From: Pusillimonas noertemannii
GTDB lineage: Bacteria; Pseudomonadota; Gammaproteobacteria; Burkholderiales; Burkholderiaceae_B
Assembly (NCBI RefSeq): GCF_003096595.1
Contig: NZ_QEKO01000006.1
Location: 1 to 59,697 of the forward strand
Length of the DNA: 59,697 bases
Direction of reading: 5' to 3'
A program made the translations under genes and the position numbers. The notes under the pieces are model-generated. The model was not told where the DNA came from, ran no database searches, and worked only from the letters and a program-made list of their open reading frames with translations. The stretch's first letter is position 1. Each line of letters starts with the position of its first letter. Of this stretch, positions 45,577-52,168 are shown piece by piece.

Positions 45577-46422
45577 TCAGGCAGCCGGCTTGGGTGCGGG
45601 AGCGGCGCCCTTGATCTGGCGCGCCGCCCGCACGTCGGATGAATACTCGGTGATCGCGTCGAGCACGATGCGGGCCACGTTGGCATAGTTCTCGGTGGGC
45701 GAATCGATGGCGCTGGCGGCATAGCCGATGGCCGCGTTGACCATGCGCATGCGTCCGTCCAGCCATGGCCCCCCGCCAAAGCCGCCGATGACGGGAATGG
45801 ACACGGCCTTGGCGACCGCCTCGCCCGCCACCGGCCCCGAGTTGGTGAAGTCAAGCAGTGAGGCGCCGGCCGCCTCGAGCCGCTGCGCTTCTTCGACGAA
45901 GCGGGCGGTGAGCTCGGGCGGAATCTGCGCCCCGGGCTTGGCGGCGTTGCTGTATTGCAGGCCATACTGCAGCGCGGTTTGCGGCGTGATGCCGAACTGC
46001 GCAAAGACGGGGATGCCCGCGCGCGCAATGGCGGTTACCGCCTCGGGAAAGTCGTTGGCGCCATCCAGCTTGACGATGTCGACCCCGCCCTCCTTGACCA
46101 GGCGGATGGCTGCGCGTACCGCCTCGGCCGTGCCTTCTTGCAGCGGACCGTAGGGGAAGTCGCAACTGACCAGGGCGCGCTTGACGCCGCGCCGGACGGC
46201 CTTGCATACGACCAGCACTTCTTCCATGGTGATTTCGAGCGGGTTGGGATGGCCCCACAGATTGATGCCCACGGTGTCGCCGACCGACACGATGTCGACG
46301 CCGGCGCGATCGACGATCTGGGCGATCTGATAGTCCCAGGCCACGACCCCGACGATCTTCTTGCCGTCGTGCTTCATTTGTTGAAGGGCCGGGATGGTGA
46401 CGGTGGAATCCTTTGTCTCCAT
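45577..46422 (-). CDS. PanB-like (ketopantoate hydroxymethyltransferase fold) protein
   Basis: 281-residue TIM-barrel protein of the PEP/pyruvate superfamily closest to PanB. It retains metal-binding Asp in VSVGDTVGINLWG and VSCDFPYG, but VKLDGAND replaces the PanB VKLEGG, FAQFGITPQ lacks the usual His (HIGLTPQ), and the catalytic Glu region reads SLLDFTNSG instead of a VLEAVP type. These changes argue against pantothenate synthesis. A retro-aldol or lyase step in the operon's pathway is more likely. ATG 46422 opens the family N-terminus (METKDSTVTIPALQQMKHDGKKIVGV). Confidence 0.72.
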   Translation of the reverse strand: METKDSTVTIPALQQMKHDGKKIVGVVAWDYQIAQIVDRAGVDIVSVGDTVGINLWGHPNPLEITMEEVLVVCKAVRRGVKRALVSCDFPYGPLQEGTAEAVRAAIRLVKEGGVDIVKLDGANDFPEAVTAIARAGIPVFAQFGITPQTALQYGLQYSNAAKPGAQIPPELTARFVEEAQRLEAAGASLLDFTNSGPVAGEAVAKAVSIPVIGGFGGGPWLDGRMRMVNAAIGYAASAIDSPTENYANVARIVLDAITEYSSDVRAARQIKGAAPAPKPAA

Positions 46423-46519
46423 GGATGGTTCTGCCTTGTTCGTAGTGGTGATGGAGTCCGAAGCCCTCGGCTGCGGCCGGCCTTCCGGCCGGACCGGCCC
46501 ATGCCTTGGGCCTTGGAAC

Positions 46520-47452
46520 CTAGGCCTGCACGGGGACGAAGAGTTCGTCCGCGGTGAAGGTGCGGTCGATGATCTGCTGTTCGCGCGCGTATCGGATGAC
46601 CGTCTCGACCATGGCCCGGTTGGGCTCAAGCCCATAAGGCAGCGGGTCCTCGAGGGTCTGCATCACGCGCGCGTAGGTTTGGTCGGCCTTGGTGGGCGAA
46701 GTGATTTCACCTTTGGACAGGCGCGCCAGGTAAAGCTGCTTGGCCTGGTCGAAGGCGTCGTAGATGTTCTGTGCCAGCCCGGGTTGGGCCTGGAGCAACT
46801 CGTCCTTGACCACGATGGTGTGGTTGATGGGGTAGTGTCCCTGCTCGGCCAGCAGCTTGAAGCCGCGCTCGGTGGCGTCAGGAATGAGCGATCGCAAATC
46901 GGGGTGATCGGACGCCACGCCGATGGCGGCGTCCAGTTCGCCCGCCAGCAGCATGGCTTCGAGCGTCTGGCCCTGGGGCATGGAAACCACATTGGAACCG
47001 GGACGGAACTCTTCCACATGCTCGTCGCCCGAAAGCACCCAGGTGACGCGGCCCAGGTCCACGCCGAATTCGTCCTGCATGATGCCGCGCGCCCATACGC
47101 CCGTGGTGACGGTATACCCGCGGTTTACGCCCACCTTGCCGCCTTCGAGCTGGCGCGGGTCGGTAATGCCCGACTTGGCGTTGACCAGTATGGCGCCATG
47201 ATGAAAGGCGCGCACCACGAAGATGGGCAGGGCCGTAAAGCGCTTGCCGTGCGATTTTGCGCAGATATAGGTGGTAAGCGCCATTTCGCTGACGTCGAAC
47301 TCCAGCCCGCGCACCATGCGGCGAAAGGCCTTGATGATGGGGCTGACTTCTTCAAACCGGAACGCGAACCCGCGCGGCTGGACGGTGCCGTCCTTGAGCG
47401 CCTGGGTGTGCCCCAATGTTTGTATGGCGGTTGTCAATTCAATATCTGCCAT
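46520..47452 (-). CDS. Pht5-related PBP-fold protein (4,5-dihydroxyphthalate decarboxylase family)
   Basis: 310-residue protein of the periplasmic-binding-protein fold, related to the product at 50250 (EFDVSEMALTTYICAKS versus EFDVAEMSLSSYTVSLF; SGITDPRQLEGGKVGV versus SGIKEPKDLIGKRVGN). It has no signal peptide, so a cytoplasmic enzyme is more likely than a transport binding protein, although tools often label such proteins substrate-binding. First gene of the minus-strand operon, 74 bp downstream of the palindrome at 47527-47543. Decarboxylation of a hydroxylated aromatic diacid is inferred from family. Confidence 0.7.
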   Translation of the reverse strand: MADIELTTAIQTLGHTQALKDGTVQPRGFAFRFEEVSPIIKAFRRMVRGLEFDVSEMALTTYICAKSHGKRFTALPIFVVRAFHHGAILVNAKSGITDPRQLEGGKVGVNRGYTVTTGVWARGIMQDEFGVDLGRVTWVLSGDEHVEEFRPGSNVVSMPQGQTLEAMLLAGELDAAIGVASDHPDLRSLIPDATERGFKLLAEQGHYPINHTIVVKDELLQAQPGLAQNIYDAFDQAKQLYLARLSKGEITSPTKADQTYARVMQTLEDPLPYGLEPNRAMVETVIRYAREQQIIDRTFTADELFVPVQA

Positions 47453-47506
47453 GATGCATTTGTCTCCGTGATGCCTGACGGAATTCTAGGATGAAAATCA
47501 GGCCAA

Positions 47507-47543
47507 GGCAATAAATTTGAAACGCCGTTCGTTATAACGGAAC
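47507..47543. promoter_or_regulatory. IclR-type tandem operator of the eight-gene minus-strand operon
   Basis: On the minus strand: GTTCCGTTATAACGAAC (47543-47527), spacer GGC, then the weaker GTTTCAAATTTATTGCC (47523-47507). The first copy is an almost perfect palindrome. It lies between the small Cys-rich gene and the Pht5-related gene. Confidence 0.72.
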
Positions 47544-47566
47544 GTTTTGCATCGCCCCGGCGCTTT

Positions 47567-47914
47567 TCAACAGCAGTCGCAGCCGTATCCTTCGGGAACG
47601 ACGAGGGCGGGCTTCATCCAGCGGAACGGCACGTCGTCCTCGTCCACCTGGTCCAGGGGCTTGAACACCTTGAACTGATGGCGCGTGTCCGGGGTGGTCC
47701 AGAACACCACCACTGTTTCCAGGGGCGGGCAGCCGGGGGATGCGCAAGCCACTTCGGTGACCATCAGCGGCATGTCTTCGTCAAGCTCGAAGCGTTCGCG
47801 GGTGATGGCCTTGACGCGTTCCATCGACGCGAGATGGGAGGCATCGCGCCGGAAGGATCCCATTCTGCCGGTGCCTGAAAAGGCCCCAAAAGGAGAGTGA
47901 CTGGAAGCGCCCAT
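47567..47914 (-). CDS. Small cysteine-rich protein of unknown function
   Basis: Up to 115 residues; an internal ATG (MERVKAITRERFELDEDMPL) could give about 85. Not recognised. It has two Cys in VTEVACASPGCPPLETVVVFW and a C-terminal GYGCDCC, so four or five thiols that could bind a metal or cluster. The stretch between is beta-rich and includes QFKVFKPLDQVDEDDVPFRWMKPAL. No signal peptide. It lies between two operator pairs and can be read from the one at 47954-47990, so it probably belongs to the regulon. Confidence 0.6.
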   Translation of the reverse strand: MGASSHSPFGAFSGTGRMGSFRRDASHLASMERVKAITRERFELDEDMPLMVTEVACASPGCPPLETVVVFWTTPDTRHQFKVFKPLDQVDEDDVPFRWMKPALVVPEGYGCDCC

Positions 47915-47953
47915 GAATTGGAGTGCCTTGCGTGGATGCCTGGCGGCGAATAT

Positions 47954-47990
47954 TTTCCATTATACAGAACGTCGTTTCATTTTAATTGAT
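47954..47990. promoter_or_regulatory. IclR-type tandem operator between the small Cys gene and binding protein 3
   Basis: TTTCCATTATACAGAAC (47954-47970), spacer GTC, then degenerate GTTTCATTTTAATTGAT (47974-47990), whose left arm matches the weak copy at 47507-47523. It sits between divergent genes, 40 bp from one start and 100 bp from the other. Confidence 0.65.
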
Positions 47991-48090
47991 CCTGCTTGAA
48001 TATGTCCGTACAATGATCAACACAACAGGCGTGCCGCAGCTGCAGGCAGGTCCAGAACGAACGAGACAACAACGCTGAGCGGAGGAAAGC

Positions 48091-49143
48091 ATGAACAACA
48101 GGTGGGCGGTATGGACGCTGGCGCTGGCATCGGCAATAGGCCTTTACGTCCCCGGCGCGCAGGCGCATCAAGATGCCTCTGCCAACGAGGCCATCTACCA
48201 GTATCAGGGCCCAGACCGCGAGCAGAAGCTGGTCGAAGCGGCCCGCAAGGAAGGCGAGCTGAACCTGTATACCTCCTTGGCCACGTCCGAGTCGCGTCCC
48301 CTGGCTCAGGCCTTCGAAGACAAATACGGCATCAAGGTCAACCTGTGGCGCTCCACCAGCGACAAGGTGGTGCAGCGCGCGGTTACCGAAGCGCGCGGTG
48401 GCCGATACGCCGTCGACGTGGTGGAAACCAATGGTCCCGAAATGGAAATGCTGGCGCGTGAAAAACTGCTGGCCCACTTCGAAAGCCCGCATATCGCCGA
48501 CCTGCCTGACAACGCACGGCCCGCGCACGGCCTATGGGTAACCGACCGCCTCAATTTCTTTGTCGTGGCGTACAACACCAAGCTGGTCAAGGCCGGCGAA
48601 CTGCCTGACCAGTACGAAGGCTTCCTCGACCCCAAGTGGCAGGGCAAGCTGGGCCTCGAGGCGACCGACGTCGAATGGATGGCCACCATCATCAAAGAGC
48701 GGGGCCGCGAAGAGGGCGAGGCCTTTTTTCGCAAGCTGGCGGCCATGAAGCCGGACGTGCGCAAGGGCCACGTGCTGCTGGCCGAAATGGTGGGAGCGGG
48801 CGAGGTGCCGGTGGCGCTTACCGTCTACAACTCCGAGGTCGAGTCCATCATGCGGCGCGGCGGGCCGGTGGCCTGGAAGCCCGTGCAGCCCGTGGTGGGC
48901 AGGCCGCAAGGCATAGGCGTGGCGCTTAACGCGCCCAATCCTCATGCCGCCCTGCTGTTTGCCGACTTCGTGCTGTCGCACGAGGGACAGGAGTTCTTTC
49001 ATTCGGTCGGGCGCATTCCCGCCAGCCAAAGCGTCAAGACCAACCTCAAGGATTTTCCCTACATCATGGTCGATCCTGCCACGGTGCTGGACGAGCACGA
49101 TAAATGGTATGAACTATGGCGCGAGTTATTCATTGCCCGCTAG
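48091..49143 (+). CDS. ABC transporter periplasmic solute-binding protein 3
   Basis: 350-residue exported binding protein, third paralogue of the 19244/20363 pair. GGAGGAAAGC precedes ATG 48091; the signal peptide ends near AQAHQ. Conserved: EGELNLYTSLATSESRPLAQAFEDKYGIKV, FLDPKWQGKLGLEA and ALTVYNSEVESIMRRGGPV. As with the pair, the FbpA-type Tyr-Tyr iron site is absent. Likely a partner of the permease/ATPase at 55-58 kb. Confidence 0.83.
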   Translation: MNNRWAVWTLALASAIGLYVPGAQAHQDASANEAIYQYQGPDREQKLVEAARKEGELNLYTSLATSESRPLAQAFEDKYGIKVNLWRSTSDKVVQRAVTEARGGRYAVDVVETNGPEMEMLAREKLLAHFESPHIADLPDNARPAHGLWVTDRLNFFVVAYNTKLVKAGELPDQYEGFLDPKWQGKLGLEATDVEWMATIIKERGREEGEAFFRKLAAMKPDVRKGHVLLAEMVGAGEVPVALTVYNSEVESIMRRGGPVAWKPVQPVVGRPQGIGVALNAPNPHAALLFADFVLSHEGQEFFHSVGRIPASQSVKTNLKDFPYIMVDPATVLDEHDKWYELWRELFIAR

Positions 49144-49220
49144 CTTATTGCCCGCCAGGTCGGGCGGCTTGCGGGGCCTTTGATACGGCTGCGGCGGGCC
49201 TGACTTTACGCTACACTGCT

Positions 49221-49237
49221 GTTCTGTATAACAGAAA
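49221..49237. promoter_or_regulatory. IclR-type palindrome in front of the iclR gene
   Basis: GTTCTGTATAACAGAAA, a near-perfect palindrome 12 bp before the iclR start and overlapping its Shine-Dalgarno. Binding would give autorepression. No clear upstream second copy is seen. Confidence 0.75.
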
Positions 49238-49249
49238 AGGATGGTGTTT

Positions 49250-50080
49250 ATGGAACAGGGTGCCAAAGTATTGAAAGCCGCCAAGAAACCGGCCAAGCCC
49301 AAGACGCGCCTGTCGTCCGTGGCCAACGCTATACGCATCATCAAGGTCTTTTCTGATGACGAGTATGAAATCGGCATCAGCGACCTGGGCAAGCGCCTGA
49401 CTCTGCCCAAAAGCACGGTCCACCGCCTGGCCAGCACGCTGGTCGACGCGGGCATGCTCGAGCAGAACGCCGAGAACGGCAAGTACAGGCTGGGCCTGAC
49501 CATATTCGAACTGGGCTCGCTGGTGCGCCGCAAAATGGACTTCTCCAACGAAGCCAAGCCTTATCTGATGGAACTGCGCGAAAAAACCGGTGAAACCGTA
49601 TTGCTCAGCGTGCTCGAGCACAGCAGCATGCTGGTGATCAACAGCCTCGAGAGCAAATATTCGGTACGCATGACAGTCGATGTCGGCGTGCGCCGGCATG
49701 CCTGCTACACCGCTGCCGGCAAGGCCTTGCTGGCCTTCCAGCCGATCGAGGTCGTGGACGAGATCATCGCCCAGGGCTGGGAGGCCGAAACCGACAACAC
49801 CATCACCGATCCGGCCGCCTTCCGCCAAGAGCTGGCCGATATCCGCAGCTCGGGCTATGCCCTCGACGACGAAGAAGGCGAGGTCGGCCTGCGCAGCATC
49901 GGCGTGCCCATTCGCGACCATGGCGGCAATGTGGTGGCAGCGGTCAGCGTGGTGGGGCCGTCGCAGCGCCTGACCAAGCGCATACTGGCCTCTTACGTAT
50001 CCGACGTCGTGTCGGCCGGCGAGGCCATTTCCCTGCGCCTGGGCTACCAGCCCTTGCGCAACGCGCGCCGCCGGGCCTGA
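49250..50080 (+). CDS. IclR-family transcriptional regulator
   Basis: 276-residue IclR protein. N-terminal winged HTH (about 20-85: SVANAIRIIKVFSDDEYEIGISDLGKRLTLPKSTVHRLASTLVDAGMLEQN) and a C-terminal effector domain (about 100-265) with TVDVGVRRHACYTAAGKALLAF and GLRSIGVPIRDHGGNVVAAVSVVGPSQRLT. ATG 49250 is preferred over ATG 49241 because the AAAAGG Shine-Dalgarno is 9 bp from it. The palindrome at 49221 and similar sites across the window make it the likely master regulator of the supercluster; the effector is probably a pathway substrate or intermediate. Confidence 0.92.
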   Translation: MEQGAKVLKAAKKPAKPKTRLSSVANAIRIIKVFSDDEYEIGISDLGKRLTLPKSTVHRLASTLVDAGMLEQNAENGKYRLGLTIFELGSLVRRKMDFSNEAKPYLMELREKTGETVLLSVLEHSSMLVINSLESKYSVRMTVDVGVRRHACYTAAGKALLAFQPIEVVDEIIAQGWEAETDNTITDPAAFRQELADIRSSGYALDDEEGEVGLRSIGVPIRDHGGNVVAAVSVVGPSQRLTKRILASYVSDVVSAGEAISLRLGYQPLRNARRRA

Positions 50081-50102
50081 CACCGCGGCCCTAGCGGCTG
50101 CC

Positions 50103-50133
50103 AGCCGCCAAGCCTGGCTTGGCGGCTATTTTT
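50103..50133 (+). terminator. Rho-independent terminator of iclR
   Basis: AGCCGCCAAGCC (50103-50114) pairs with GGCTTGGCGGCT (50116-50127), followed by ATTTTT. It lies 22 bp after the iclR stop, separating it from the Pht5-like gene. Confidence 0.85.
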
Positions 50134-50139
50134 GAAGCA

Positions 50140-50176
50140 ACATAAAATTACAGAACGCAATTCAGTATAGCGGAAC
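50140..50176. promoter_or_regulatory. IclR-type tandem operator of the Pht5-like gene
   Basis: ACATAAAATTACAGAAC (50140-50156), spacer GCA, ATTCAGTATAGCGGAAC (50160-50176). TAAAAT at 50143-50148 could be a -10 box inside the distal copy. The gene start is 73 bp downstream. Confidence 0.75.
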
Positions 50177-50249
50177 AAAGGCGGATGACCGCCCGGATCT
50201 TTCAACAATGGAGCCCCGGCGCTGGCCGGGCAGAAGGAAAGGAGACAAA

Positions 50250-51239
50250 GTGTCCAAGCTGAGAATGACATTTGCATGTTGGAACTACGATCGCACCCGC
50301 GCCCTGATGGACGGCAGCGTGCAGCCCGACGGCATCGAGCTCAACTACCTGAACATGCCGGTGGAAGAAACGTTCTTCCGCATGCTCAGGCACAGGGAAT
50401 TCGACGTGGCCGAGATGTCGCTGTCCTCTTACACGGTATCGCTGTTTCGCGACAGCCCCTTCGTTGCCATACCGGTATTTCCATCACGCTTCTTTCGTCA
50501 TTCGTGCATCTATGTCAATGCCGACAGCGGCATCAAAGAGCCCAAGGACCTGATCGGCAAGCGGGTGGGCAACCCCGAATACCAGATGACGGCCCCTGCA
50601 TGGATACGCGGGATACTGTCGGACGAATACGGCGTGCCGGTGAACGGCGTCACGTATTGCACGGGCGGTGAAGAGCAGCCCAACCGGCCCGAGAAGCTGA
50701 AGCTGGACCTTCCGCCCGACATAAAGGTAGAGCCCATCGGCCCCGACAAGACGCTGTCGGCCATGCTGGCCAGCGGCGAGATCGACGCCCTGTACACGGC
50801 CCGCATGCCTTCTTCTTATCTGAATTCGGGCGGCAAGGTCAGGCGATTGTTCGAAGACTATGTGCCGGTGGAGCAAGAGTACTTCAAGCGCACGGGCATC
50901 TTCCCCATCATGCATACGGTGGTGATACGGCGCGAGATCTACGAGCGCGAGCGCTGGGTGGCGCAGTCGCTGTACAAGGCTTTCTGCCAGGCGCAGCGCA
51001 TGGCGTACGACGATCTGTATGAAACGGCGGCGCTGAAGACGATGCTGCCCTGGACGACCGCCCACGTGGAGCAGACGCGCCGCGAGATGGGGGATGATTT
51101 CTGGCCTTACGGTTTTGCGCGGAATGAGCAGACGCTTGCCACTTTCCTGCGTTATTCGCACGAGCAGGGTCTTTCGAAGCGCCGGCTGGATCCGAAAGAT
51201 CTCTTCGCTCCGGAAACTCTGGAGGAGTTCCGGATTTGA
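50250..51239 (+). CDS. 4,5-Dihydroxyphthalate decarboxylase-like protein (Pht5 family)
   Basis: 329-residue cytoplasmic protein matching Pht5 in length and sequence: ALMDGSVQPDGIELNYLNMPVEETFFRMLRHREFDVAEMSLSSY, FPSRFFRHSCIYVN, KRVGNPEYQMTAPAWIRGILSDEYGV and IGPDKTLSAMLASGEIDALYTARMPS. Pht5 converts 4,5-dihydroxyphthalate to protocatechuate. GTG 50250 is chosen for its AAAGGAGAC Shine-Dalgarno and fit to family length. No phthalate dioxygenase genes accompany it here, so another hydroxylated dicarboxylate is possible. Confidence 0.83.
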   Translation: MSKLRMTFACWNYDRTRALMDGSVQPDGIELNYLNMPVEETFFRMLRHREFDVAEMSLSSYTVSLFRDSPFVAIPVFPSRFFRHSCIYVNADSGIKEPKDLIGKRVGNPEYQMTAPAWIRGILSDEYGVPVNGVTYCTGGEEQPNRPEKLKLDLPPDIKVEPIGPDKTLSAMLASGEIDALYTARMPSSYLNSGGKVRRLFEDYVPVEQEYFKRTGIFPIMHTVVIRREIYERERWVAQSLYKAFCQAQRMAYDDLYETAALKTMLPWTTAHVEQTRREMGDDFWPYGFARNEQTLATFLRYSHEQGLSKRRLDPKDLFAPETLEEFRI

Positions 51240-51258
51240 TCCGAGTGTAGCGAGGAGC

Positions 51259-51375
51259 AAGCCGAAACCGCTAGGTTTGGTTTTGAGCGAACGCAGTGAG
51301 GCTCAATCCGAAACCGTCAGGGTTGGATTTAAACGCAGGGCAGCTGCGTTGAATCCGAAACTGTTGGCTTGGATT
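51259..51375. repeat. Three ~46-bp tandem repeats, each with two hairpins
   Basis: Units at 51259-51284, 51305-51330 and 51352-51375 share AAxCCGAAACxG...GGxTT and can each fold; the spacers 51285-51304 (GAGC...GCTC) and 51331-51351 (AACGCAG/CTGCGTT) are hairpins too. The first unit follows the Pht5-like stop by 19 bp. Confidence 0.65.
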
Positions 51376-51403
51376 GAGAGGTGGTTAGTTGGGTTCTTAA
51401 GCC

Positions 51404-51611
51404 GGGCACGGGGCGGGGGGTCTTTTGTAGTCCGCATCATGCGGCCCTTCGGGCTTCCCGAATTTCTCTTGCTCGGCCGGGCGGCGGCAGAACTCAACCT
51501 CAGCGCTTCGCGCTTCGGGATTCGGACAGGCTGTCGCCGAAAGCCCCCGGCCGAGCAAGAGAAATTCGGCGCACGCTGGACGGACTGCAAAAGACCCCCC
51601 GCCCCATGCCC
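51404..51611 (+). repeat. 208-bp structured palindromic element, copy 1
   Basis: Outer 31-bp arms 51404-51434 / 51581-51611 (29 of 31 paired, one further G-U), inner 22-bp arms 51460-51481 / 51546-51567 (perfect), a 9-bp stem CGGCGGCAG (51482-51490) / CTGTCGCCG (51531-51539), and a small hairpin AGCGC-TTC-GCGCT (51501-51513). Joining segments: 25 nt on the left (with GCCC-TTC-GGGC) and 13 nt on the right (GGCGCACGCTGGA). Related to 51831-52038 in the opposite orientation. Confidence 0.75.
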
Positions 51612-51662
51612 TGAGAGTTGACCGCACACGGACGGCGGCCGCCCGCATCGAGGAATAGCGTC

Positions 51663-51726
51663 TTTTCAGCTATACGGCTTTTCAGCTATATGGCTTTGCA
51701 GCTTTGCAGCTTTGCAGCTTTGCAGC
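51663..51726. repeat. Nested tandem repeats (2 x 16 bp then 4 x 8 bp)
   Basis: TTTTCAGCTATACGGC and TTTTCAGCTATATGGC (51663-51694), then four exact TTTGCAGC units (51695-51726). The 8-bp unit is the start of the 16-bp unit with one change, suggesting stepwise slippage. Confidence 0.8.
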
Positions 51727-51830
51727 GTTTTTTCCGCTTTTTCTATATGGACGTTAATCAGAATGGATTGTAAGGAACACGGCGATTGGCTTGTAAGGGG
51801 TGCAGCAACATGAGCGAGCAATTGCAGCGA

Positions 51831-52038
51831 GGGCGGAGCGTGGTGTGTAGTTTGCAGTCCGTCCAGCGTGCGCCGAATTTCTTTGGATTGGTCGGGGGCT
51901 TTCGGCGACAGCCTGTCTGAATCCCGAGACGCGTAGCGGCGAGGTTGAGTTCTGCCGCCGCCCGACCAATCCAGAGAAATTCGGGAAGCCCGAAGGGCCG
52001 CACGATGCGGACTGCAAACTACACACCACGCTCCGCCC
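51831..52038 (-). repeat. 208-bp structured palindromic element, copy 2 (inverted)
   Basis: Outer arms 51831-51861 / 52008-52038 form a perfect 31-bp stem; inner arms 51875-51896 / 51961-51982 pair over 22 bp with one G-U-type position. Read on the minus strand, the 25-nt left joint differs from copy 1 at one base, the 13-nt right joint matches exactly, and total length is again 208 bp. The outer 16 bp of variable stem and the middle of the inner stem differ strongly from copy 1. Confidence 0.75.
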
Positions 52039-52168
52039 GTCTTAAGAACTCAATAAATCAAACGCTCCTGAACCAACGAACATCACACATCAACAAACAC
52101 TACGCATCAACAAGCATTAGGCATAAACGAACACCTCAAGCTGCACCCAGAAGTAAAGGAAGAGAGAA

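Larger units (their letters stand above)
51240..52168. other. Non-coding repeat island
   Basis: 929 bp with no credible gene; short open frames here fall inside repeats and mirror each other on both strands. Contents: three ~46-bp hairpin repeats, nested 16-bp and 8-bp tandem repeats, an inverted pair of 208-bp structured elements, and an A-rich leader (52039-52168, rich in CATCAACAA) with a good Shine-Dalgarno (AAGGAAGAG) for the eutA-like gene. No IclR-type operator was found here. Confidence 0.7.

Noticed and set aside
46520-47452. Calling this a periplasmic substrate-binding protein
   Set aside because: No signal peptide is present and the sequence aligns with the Pht5-like product; a cytoplasmic enzyme is more consistent.
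51758-52029. Short open frames inside the 208-bp elements that look like matching small proteins
   Set aside because: They arise because the two elements are inverted copies; the similarity follows the DNA structure, there are no ribosome binding sites, and compensatory changes track base pairing rather than codons.
51404-52038. Insertion sequence or MITE
   Set aside because: No transposase, no target-site duplication visible, and the terminal arms differ between copies, which a standard transposon end would not.
51240-52168. CRISPR array
   Set aside because: Repeats are short tandem hairpins and a pair of long palindromes, without constant repeat/unique spacer alternation or cas genes.
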